Shown here: piece by piece, positions 1 to 7,449 of the stretch | Layout: each line of letters begins with the position of its first letter | Position numbering within the stretch: position 1 is the stretch's first letter | Assembly (NCBI GenBank): GCA_905221605.1 | Contig: CAJNDS010002191.1 | Span: 1,010,526-1,074,525, forward strand | Reading direction: 5' to 3' | From: Symbiodinium natans | Taxonomy: Eukaryota > Sar > Dinophyceae > Suessiales > Symbiodiniaceae | Length of the DNA: 64,000 bases | Position numbers and translations under genes: made by a program | The notes under the pieces: generated by a model | What the model saw: only the letters and a program-made list of their open reading frames with translations | Told to the model about the DNA's origin: nothing | The model's database searches: none

Positions 1-1058
1 GACGCCGAATGCTTGCGTGGCTCTTAGCAAGAAGATCAGTTTCTTGACACGTGGCTTCGCAGAGATCCGCACGCCGCACCTCCACAAAAGCGGCCAAAGA
101 CCACTCCCTTAGATGGGACGAGTTCTTCGAGAAGCTCTTCCAGATGTGGAGGGGGCTAAGAGTGGAAAACGCGGTCGATACCCTGCTTCATCATAATAAG
201 CTTCAAGGTCAAGGTAAACTTTGGACTTAACAAGCTTGTCGTGTTCCACGCCATCCGTGTTATCCAGAGGCTTGCTGATTCATGGTTTCCGACCTTGAAG
301 ATCGACTTCCGGTGGAGACTGAGGAAGTCAAAAGAGATGTGGACGGAGATGCCGCCGCTTGATATCACAAGCACCAAATGGTCTGCCTTCGGCTTGTGGA
401 GAACGGCCTGAAACCAGGCGGGCGCGGGGCGACCGCTGAAGGCGCCCGGAATTTCCTTATTGTCGACCTGCAGCTCGCCGCTTTGGATGGAGTTAGAGTT
501 CTTCGCACCAAGGCTGACTCCTTTGCAGGGCAGGTGAGAAAACTCCAAAGTCACATGAAAGCATGTGTCCTTCATAAGAAAATTTTTCTGCAGATATCAT
601 TGTGCCTTGTGGTGTCCATAAATCCAGCAGACCGTGAGCCCCCACAAGAGATTGGCAAGGTCCTGTGCATGCCTGTGGAGCACGTCGATCCATCTTCCCA
701 CAATGGAGTTCTAGAAAGCGGAAGTATTGGCGTCTCCCTCTGCGAACACACCGGACTCCATGATCCTTGTAGAATTGCTCATGCAGGATCGTACTTGGCT
801 TGACGCAAGACACAGGAACGATCCCAAGAAACAAGTCATTGTCCGCAGCATCAGCATCTGGCGGAAGTGGAAGTCCGGCCATGGCGTCAGCGCGGCGATC
901 GGAAATCCTGCAAGGCAAGCTTGAAGTCCTTGATGAAAGCCTTTCGCTCTTTCTGAAAGAGAGTAATTGCCATTTCTTCGGACGATGGATCGCGCGGGCA
1001 CACGGAAGCGTAGAAGTGAGGCAAGGCTTGTGCCGCCGCAGAAGCTATGCAATGCTCT
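1..1058. other. no recognisable gene
   Basis: Only short overlapping open frames occur on both strands and none carries a motif I recognise. The region lies downstream (in the minus-strand sense) of the copia RNase H fragment at 1059-1757, so it may be the decayed 3' part of that element, but no LTR was found. Confidence 0.4.
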
Positions 1059-1757
1059 TTACGCACTGTGAATTGCTCTGGCAAGCGATTTGGGGTAATT
1101 CGCGGATTTGAGACATTTTGCATGCGAGTGATCACCAGTGCAAACTTTACCGTGAATCTTCTTATGTAGCGTAGCAGCAGCAACGCACCACGGCTTCTGG
1201 GTTTGGCGACGATACTCGGCTGTGGACCTTCGGTAAACAAGGATGCCAGCTTCGAAGTCTGCTGGGGGCAATGTCCTTTCATCCTCCTCAACGGGATTAG
1301 GTAGGGATTGCATTTTGTTGAATACCTCAACCTGCCTTCCGTCAGAAAGAAGATACTTACCAGTCTTGGTGATCTTCGACATTTCTGGGAAGAGGTGAGT
1401 CTTAGGGTTGAAATCACCTTTAGGGACGTCGCCTTTAAGGGTTTTCAGGGCAGCATCTCCTCCCGCGTTCAGGAGCACGCTCCAAAGTGCGGAGGAAGGA
1501 AGTCCCAACGCCCTGAAAGATACATTTGCGCATACAACTTCAGCTTCAGTGGAGCTGAGCGCGGTGCTTGTTTGCTTCTTACTAAACGCAGATAACGGAA
1601 AATAGGTATTAGGACCTACGAGTGCGAGGAAGCCGCCTGAGGTGCTTTTGTTGTCGTGTTCTCCAGCATGATTTGAGTCTGCAAACAGCCAGAGCTTGCA
1701 GTCCTTCAAGTCGTCTCCTATGTAACAGGACATGCGATGATAGAGGCCACGTAGCAC
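1059..1757 (-). pseudogene. copia-type RNase H fragment
   Basis: C-terminal piece of a Ty1/copia polyprotein. The reading shows the copia RNase H core: an ADSNHAG segment (first catalytic Asp), TSGGFLALVG, then SKKQTSTALSSTEAEV, which holds the catalytic Glu. The upstream RT part continues in another frame (1718-2101), so a small indel near 1740 separates them. No integrase, gag or LTR is visible nearby. About 115 residues after the RNase H core resemble nothing I know. Its diverged sequence and broken frame mark it as a relic, older than the intact copia element at 32.3-42.2 kb. Confidence 0.8.
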
Positions 1758-2101
1758 ATGAGGCGACGTAATGCTTTATCACAGTCGGCAGACCATTTTG
1801 TGACGCGGCTAGCAAGACCCTGCACAGCTCGAGGTAAATCAAAGCGAGCCATTCTAGCAGCGAAGAGTAATTTCATGAGAACTCGGCTTGCGATGGGGGC
1901 TAGCTTTCCTTTCGGTTCAGCCTCCGCGTCAGTGGGGCGAGCGATTTTGTCGTCATAGAAAGGCGCGCTCACCTTCTTGAGGTGATGCCACTCCGGGCCA
2001 ATGAGTTCTTTGTACCTATCCACAGCTTGCTGCAGAAAAGAGCTCATGTCATAAACGACTTGTTTGGTCGGAGCATACATGGCACCTTTGTGATCGCTCA
2101 A
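1718..2101 (-). pseudogene. copia RT thumb/connection fragment
   Basis: Reads ...GKLAPIASRVLMKLL, then RFDLPRAVQGLASRV and KALRRLMCYV. This is the copia pattern between the RT active site and RNase H, where a G-x-L-LY-x-A..TRPD-like stretch is followed by A-x-RILRYL. It lies directly upstream (minus strand) of the RNase H fragment and overlaps it by 40 bp in another frame. The RT palm with the YVDD box is not visible, so only the end of the RT survives. Confidence 0.65.
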
Positions 2102-3205
2102 CTGATGCCATAAAATGCATGCTTGCGAGCTTCTTTCTTAGCAAAGTTCTTATCTCTAATGCGCTTAACTGCTGCAAGCACTGTGCTCAGTTGGTTGGAG
2201 GTAGTGAGGTAAGTTGCACCGGTCCAAAAGTCACTAGACTTCCGTCCAGGGCCTCCGAATCCCACATCTCGGTTGGCGAGCTCCTTGCCGAGAGGAGCTG
2301 CCACAGTGAGCCTGTGCGACCCGAGGTCGAGGGCGAGGGCTTCCGCCGCGCGAGGCTTGAACAAGACCTTGCGAGGTTGAATGTGATGCCGCACGTGACC
2401 CCTTCTTCCGCGAAGTACTCGGTGAAATCATCATGGTCATCATATCATCTGGCGTCACATTACATACCCTGCGCTTGCGGACTGCCAGGGCTGAACGGAT
2501 TCTGTGCTGCTGACGCTGAAGCCTGGCTCGCCTGTGCACCTTGGGGCAAGTGCACGCCTTGGCCAGGGTCAACCTCAAGATCGCTTATGTCATCTTGCGA
2601 TGCCATCACAGCAGCAACCAAGCACTTCGGGAATCTCTCAACTCACTCTCAAGATCCACAGCTTCGGTCTGGGGCACTAAGGATCTTTGGAACTTGGCAG
2701 GTTGCGTTTCACACAGATCGATAACAGATGGCGAAGACTGCAACGCTCTCTTAAACGTCGGTCGGCTGTCCTCTGCCAACAACTGTTCGATCAGTCCAAG
2801 TTCTCTTTCGAAATTTGGACCCTCTTGCTCTGCCTGGACGAAGCGAAGTTGCTTTGCAAACGGAATCGCCTCCTCACACACTCGGTCTATACCAAGATCT
2901 ATAAAGTTCTCCTTCAAGCCTTGATCTTTCAAGCAAGTGTTTCCGAAGCACCAAACTTGCTCAACCGTATGAAGAGTTTCCAGCTTCTTCTGGAAAGCAG
3001 TGTGGATCCCTACCAAGACAGCTTGCCACCCGTATTCAGTTCTGTTGGCTGGCCTGGGCCGATTCAACAGTTGTTCAAGATACAGGCTGTCCAAGAGCTC
3101 TTTAAGCGAATCGCAACTGGCAACAGTTGCCGTGTTCACTAAAGTCACTTGGACGCCAACCGGCTGTCCAGCCGGCAGGTCAATATGGCGCAAGCTACGG
3201 CTCAC
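2098..3205 (-). pseudogene. degenerate unrecognised ORFs upstream of copia relic
   Basis: Two minus-strand open frames (2098-2394, 98 codons; 2606-3205, 199 codons) precede the copia RT fragment in the direction of transcription. The longer one is helix-rich and charged but has no catalytic motif I recognise. They may be decayed internal parts of the same polyprotein or unrelated sequence. Their order and strand are the only reason to link them. Confidence 0.3.
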
Positions 3206-4048
3206 TTCCTACAAAGGACCCCGAAAGAAGAAAACAAAGATCAGAAAGCCTGGGCCCCCGAACGCACCCAAAAGATGCTAGAGACCCCAACGACGTGTCT
3301 CGAAGCTCGGGCTTTCCCGGGCTCCGCTACCATGAAAAACTTTTGAATCCGTAAAGACGCCTGCAGATTCGAATCACTCAAGTCACATGCTACATGGGAG
3401 CAACAGGTAAAACAACTGCAAAACATAATATCTGGGCATGCTGTAAATCGGGAAAATCCTAAACACAGAACATTGGATTTCTCTCCATACCTTCAACTCT
3501 GCAACCATCAACTGCGAAACGCTTCTGGAAGAGCGGCAACACCTAACAAACCCCCACTTTGAAAACAGGGTCTGACCACACAGGAGGGGAACTCAACCAC
3601 CCCTACAATTCTAAACCCTGAACCCTAAAATCTCAACCCTCCGCCTTGAAACCTTGGCACGTGGGCGCTTAATGGCGAACGCGCGTGAGCATATGATCCT
3701 GCACGGTTGTGTTGCTGTCCTTTGTGTTTGCACAAGACACGGGCAGCCCAAGCACGATATCCACAGCGCAGAGACTCTGTTCGGGCGTCGTATGGGTGGG
3801 CGGGCGGCACTTGAGGGATATTTTGGGCGCAAAGACGCGAATCCGCTCATTGCAAGACACACGCAGACTGTAACCCTGAGCGCGGAAGCGGATTTGGACT
3901 AAACCTTGTGTGCCGGTGGTGAACGTGAGCAAAACTCCCACACAAACGCCCAAAAAAAAGAAAAAACCCTCAAAAACAACCAGTGACAAGAAATACTCAA
4001 AAACAACCCCAAAATCCTCCAGAACCCTTCACCCTAACCCTAAATGAC
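3206..4048. other. non-coding stretch with telomere-like scraps
   Basis: No supported gene. Two short telomere-like stretches occur: around 3610-3640 (aaccctgaaccctaaaa) and 4031-4043 (ccctaaccctaaa). Both are imperfect copies of the plant/alveolate TTTAGGG repeat read on the opposite strand. They are too short to be a telomere. Confidence 0.4.
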
Positions 4049-4290
4049 CCGCGAGTCGCGGGGAGGTCGCGGGAGGTCGCGGGGGGTCGCGGGGGTTCGC
4101 GGCTAAAGACATCACCAAAAAAGCGCTGGTTTCTAGGCATATTTGTGGTCGCGGAAGGGTCGCGGGAAGTCGCGGGACATCGCGGGCCTCCCAGGCTGCC
4201 TCCCTGGCCTGGAGGTCGCGGAGATGTCGCGGGGATGTCGCGGAGGGTCGCGGAGGGTCGCGGAGGGTCGCGGAGGGTCGCGGAGGGCTT
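4049..4290. repeat. GGTCGCGGAG minisatellite
   Basis: Tandem array with a basic 10-bp unit (ggtcgcggag and variants such as ggtcgcgggag), in two blocks: 4049-4102 and 4147-4290. The cleanest run, 4236-4287, holds five near-identical decamers. The blocks are separated by about 45 bp of unique sequence. The array makes artificial Arg/Gly-rich reading frames on both strands. I do not treat these as genes. Confidence 0.9.
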
Positions 4291-4792
4291 TCATGGCCAC
4301 AAAATGGCGCAGGTGGGACTGGTGGGACCTAATCTGGCACAAATTTTCATTTCGAAGGCACAATCTCCTGAATCAGCCATGCATCACGAATATTTCCGAG
4401 AATTTCACCTCAAATCCTGCAGCAACACCAAACGACGAAGAGAAGAACACTAAACAAAGTAAGCAACCGTCGCAAGGGCGAGCTTCCAGGCCTGCGTGCT
4501 ACCCTTCGCAGCCCCTAAAGCCCAAAAACCGTCAAAACGGCCAGAAACAAGCAGCGTCAACGCGGCTAGCAAGGATAAACTCCCCGCCAATGTATATTTC
4601 AACAACGAAAAATTGAAACAAACAAATCCTGCCAAGAATGTCTTCTTTGCCATGTTTACAAAGGACAAACGTGGAAAGCCGGACGAAAACAACAACTTTC
4701 CCATCTACCTCAAAAATCAAACACCGAAAACATGCTTGATCGCTCGCTTCCTCGTTGTTTTATTTTCCCGTGACGCCCAAGCTCCCTTGGAT
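4291..4792. other. no recognisable gene
   Basis: Short open frames on both strands, none with recognisable motifs. It separates the minisatellite from the truncated pol of the outer YR element. The 3' truncation of that pol lies near 4790-4850. Confidence 0.35.
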
Positions 4793-5299
4793 CTATGAAA
4801 CCCACCCTTCTGGGATGGGGGTCACCTGAAACGAGCGTCCCCGTAAAAACGGTCGGCCACCACACTTGTGTTTAACACGATCCACTCCATAAGCAAAGTA
4901 ACCCTGCGCGAGCAGAGCTGCAGCCACACGGGCCTGCCCAGCAAAACATTGAAGGATCGCACGGGTAGGTCCCCCGTGCTGTTCCTTCGAGAAAACTTGT
5001 TGCGGCTCTGTAGCCGGAGAACACTGCTCGCTCCGAGAAGATGTCTCCTCGCCGGTCTGGAAAACTGGCAGTGTTGTGGCCGACGGCATCGAAGCCATCG
5101 AAAAAGAACATTCAACGTCACACTCAAAACCTTCGGCAACCCCAACTGCAGATACGGGTTCCAATCCCGCACCTGAAGGTAAGGCCTCCATACCGACCTC
5201 CTGGGTCGAAGCAGAGATGACGCCACTAACGGATTCATCCTGAGGAACCATCTCAACATCCTGAGCCAGCGAAGTCTCATCAAGACCAGGATCACCTAG
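4793..5299 (-). pseudogene. outer YR element: truncated pol start with methyltransferase motif I
   Basis: Start of the pol frame of the older, interrupted YR retroelement. It follows the gag TGA (5300-5302) in the same frame. About 110 residues of acidic, Ser/Thr-rich linker precede a Rossmann-type start with AILQCFAGQARVAAALLAQG then YGVDR. This corresponds to motif I of the methyltransferase-like domain in the inner element (ELFSGSGSLSAAL...AVDHS) and in the 57-64 kb element (IEVFSGMSRLSACL...AVDHK). The frame is cut off soon afterwards, so motif IV (PPC) and the RT are missing. Unlike the other two pol proteins, no oxygenase domain precedes the methyltransferase. Confidence 0.6.
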
Positions 5300-5302
5300 T
5301 CA
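5300..5302 (-). promoter_or_regulatory. candidate readthrough TGA between gag and pol (outer element)
   Basis: The gag frame ends ...PLKPKKL-TGA, and the same frame stays open afterwards into the pol start. The bases after the stop are CTAGG, giving TGA-CTAG. This is the stop context known from alphavirus and animal readthrough genes. Readthrough is inferred from sequence only. Confidence 0.5.
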
Positions 5303-5431
5303 CAGCTTTTTAGGCTTCAGCGGGCACTTGGTAACCGGGCGGTCACCACCACACTTGTAGATGATGCAACCATGATCACCCCTCTGACAATTGGCGTCCG
5401 TGCACCCGCTGAGGTTGAAACCGTAGCAGAC
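5303..5431 (-). pseudogene. outer YR element: gag C-terminal zinc finger
   Basis: Carries the C-terminal CCCH-like zinc finger of the outer gag: C-YGFNLSG-C-TDAN-C-QRGD-H, followed by a further C..C pair (GC..YKCGG). It is the continuation of the gag N-terminal part at 14477-15560. Removing the inserted element and one copy of the 8-bp flank joins ...SACNK to VCYGFN in frame. The same finger follows the Lys/Gly-rich tail in the gag at 9871-11079 and in the one at 60.5-61.7 kb. Confidence 0.8.
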
Positions 5432-5439
5432 CTTGTTGC
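5432..5439. repeat. 8-bp target-site duplication, left copy
   Basis: CTTGTTGC immediately outside the end of repeat B2. It is identical to 14469-14476 at the other end of the inner element. Collapsing the two copies restores the gag reading frame of the outer element. Confidence 0.8.
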
Positions 5440-5683
5440 CCTTCCACAGAAATTAAAGAAATTCCAAACCATCACATGAATTACACATAGTGAGAATCTA
5501 TGTCAGTCAGAATATCATGCACATCCGATGTTAGTATTCTCAAATGTCGAATGCTAAAGGCGCGAGTCCTTCTTTTTTCACATCAAAAGGGGTGTGCCGA
5601 AGATGCATGCACAGACGCGTTTTGCATCTGTTTTTTCGCACGTGGTGAGTTTCCACGCGCATCAGCACCCGTGATTCCCCCAG
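5440..5683 (-). repeat. split direct repeat B2
   Basis: 244-bp outer copy of repeat B. It matches 5923-6166 without a difference that I can see. It begins (plus strand) with CCTTCCACAG and forms the downstream end of the element. Confidence 0.9.
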
Positions 5684-5698
5684 GGAGGGTAGGGCGGG

Positions 5699-5926
5699 AC
5701 AAAAGATTGACCAGCTCAAAGCGATGTGAGCCACAAGTACTTCATGCCATGAGTGTCTCAAAAAGGTTGCATGAGAAAACTCAAAACGGTCAATCAAACA
5801 ATCATGTCAGAAAGGTTTGTGAATTTCCGGCATGTATCTCTTTTGGTACTTTTTTCAAAAGCACACAAAAGAAAGGCCTATTTAATTTAGAGTGGAATGT
5901 TACGTCCGCAAGCGGAAGTATTCCTT
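5699..5926 (-). repeat. split direct repeat A2
   Basis: 228-bp internal copy of repeat A, matching 14241-14468. Its last four bases (CCTT, 5923-5926) are shared with the start of B1. That junction is what a circular intermediate would look like if the two element ends were joined at CCTT. Confidence 0.9.
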
Positions 5927-6166
5927 CCACAGAAATTAAAGAAATTCCAAACCATCACATGAATTACACATAGTGAGAATCTATGTCAGTCAGAATATCA
6001 TGCACATCCGATGTTAGTATTCTCAAATGTCGAATGCTAAAGGCGCGAGTCCTTCTTTTTTCACATCAAAAGGGGTGTGCCGAAGATGCATGCACAGACG
6101 CGTTTTGCATCTGTTTTTTCGCACGTGGTGAGTTTCCACGCGCATCAGCACCCGTGATTCCCCCAG
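5923..6166 (-). repeat. split direct repeat B1
   Basis: 244-bp internal copy of repeat B, lying directly behind the pol stop codon (6169-6171). It overlaps A2 by the four bases CCTT. Confidence 0.9.
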
Positions 6167-6168
6167 CA

Positions 6169-7449
6169 TCAGTGCTGTAGCAAAAATCTCTCGACTGGCA
6201 GCTTGCCGAAAGAAGAGAGCTCGGTAGCACCAACCATGTGAAGGACTGTTTGCCCAGCAAACCTAGAAGGAGCATCGGCCACATTGGACCACGATGGTAC
6301 TCGAGCATACCAACTCAAAGACGGGCATGTATCTTCCAAGGCACAAACATCTCTCAGAAGACGATCCATAGAAGGTGAGGAGCTGTATCCCTTCACCAGT
6401 CCAAGTCGCGCAGATTCGTTGTCAATCCACATGATCACACGTCTGTTTCGGAGCATGTCTCCCAAAGAAAGCTTTATGGCCCAAACCACGAACAGCTCAA
6501 TTTGGCAGATCAAGTGATCGCCATCTCCAACAGTTCGGCTCCATTCCTCCAACACTTCCTTTGGAACTTCGTCCTGAAAAACCGCGCCAAAACCTTTTGA
6601 GCCATCCAATACCACAGCTCCGATGCCTGCGATCTTCTTCTCCCATGAGCCGTCTGTCCAAATGTGTACCACAGAAGGATCGTGTTCAAGGCGAATTTCT
6701 CGCGGAGGCAGAACAGAAATTGCTTGCATGGCCCTCTCGCAAAGGTTGCGGAGAACGTCAGCGCTTGGCCTAGCACCAGCGTATACGAAGCGATTCAAAT
6801 CGACACAGACATGTTTTAGTGTCATCCCAGAGAAGAAGCCAGCTGCAAACCTCAGAAGACCAAGTAAAATTTGCCCATCGTGTCTTTGCAGCGCCCCACT
6901 CTCATGCACATCGCGAAGTCTCTCAGTGACCTTTTCAACGCGGGACGTTTTGTTGGCCATCCTGAAGATTCCACGATGTAGTTCGGATACATCAGCCACG
7001 GTTCCCAACACCTCGAACGAGGATGAGAACGGAAGGCCTTTTTGGCCTTCTCCCGATCGGGCATGCTTCCAGCCTAATAGATCCAGAAGTCGTGAACACG
7101 CCCAATCTGCACTTTCGGCAAGGGATGCCGTAGACAACAAGGGAAAATCGTCAAAGTAGCAGGACGACGCCACATGCAGCATCTTGTTGAATAAGAAATG
7201 TATGGACCGACTTATTCGAAGAAAGCTCGGCACTGAAGCGCTGGCGCCAAACAAGAGTGAATTGCTCACAAAGAATTTTCTATGTCCATGCGCATCATCC
7301 AAGAACACCACGGCCAGCCTTCTGTCTTTTTGCGAAATCGGTACCTGCTTATAAGCTTTAGACAGATCCAGAGTTTTTCCAACCCAAGGAACCGCAGCAC
7401 CCAACTCCTTCATCCTCCGCGCCACCAGCATGGCCAAAGCCGCCAGGTG
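6169..7449 (-). CDS. inner YR element pol, C-terminal part: reverse transcriptase and RNase H
   Basis: Copies element RNA into DNA and removes the RNA strand. Counting from the TTG at 7437, RT motif A is LDLSKAYKQV (Asp 24) and the active site is YFDDF (94-98), an unusual variant of YxDD. DIRS-type RNase H follows: Asp 262 in HIWTDGS, Glu 314 in QIELFVVWA, Asp 339 in WIDNESA and Asp 388 in NVADAPSR. It is in the same frame as the upstream oxygenase/methyltransferase ORF, from which only one TGA (7450-7452) and four codons separate it. The fingers motif KVRPIDNASEAQLN lies before that TGA, so the domain itself is interrupted. This is either a nonsense mutation or a second readthrough site. Confidence 0.85.
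   Translation of the reverse strand, partial: HLAALAMLVARRMKELGAAVPWVGKTLDLSKAYKQVPISQKDRRLAVVFLDDAHGHRKFFVSNSLLFGASASVPSFLRISRSIHFLFNKMLHVASSCYFDDFPLLSTASLAESADWACSRLLDLLGWKHARSGEGQKGLPFSSSFEVLGTVADVSELHRGIFRMANKTSRVEKVTERLRDVHESGALQRHDGQILLGLLRFAAGFFSGMTLKHVCVDLNRFVYAGARPSADVLRNLCERAMQAISVLPPREIRLEHDPSVVHIWTDGSWEKKIAGIGAVVLDGSKGFGAVFQDEVPKEVLEEWSRTVGDGDHLICQIELFVVWAIKLSLGDMLRNRRVIMWIDNESARLGLVKGYSSSPSMDRLLRDVCALEDTCPSLSWYARVPSWSNVADAPSRFAGQTVLHMVGATELSSFGKLPVERFLLQH

Noticed and set aside
3605-4043. Telomere or chromosome end
   Set aside because: Only one to three degenerate TTTAGGG-like units, with coding relics on both sides.
3983-4616. Arg/Gly-rich plus- and minus-strand ORFs over the minisatellite
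   Set aside because: They are translations of the decamer repeat and occur in several frames at once; no independent coding evidence.
5500-6180. Two identical plus-strand ORFs starting MSVRISCTSDVSILK
   Set aside because: They lie inside terminal repeats B2 and B1, are repeat sequence, and run against the direction of the element.
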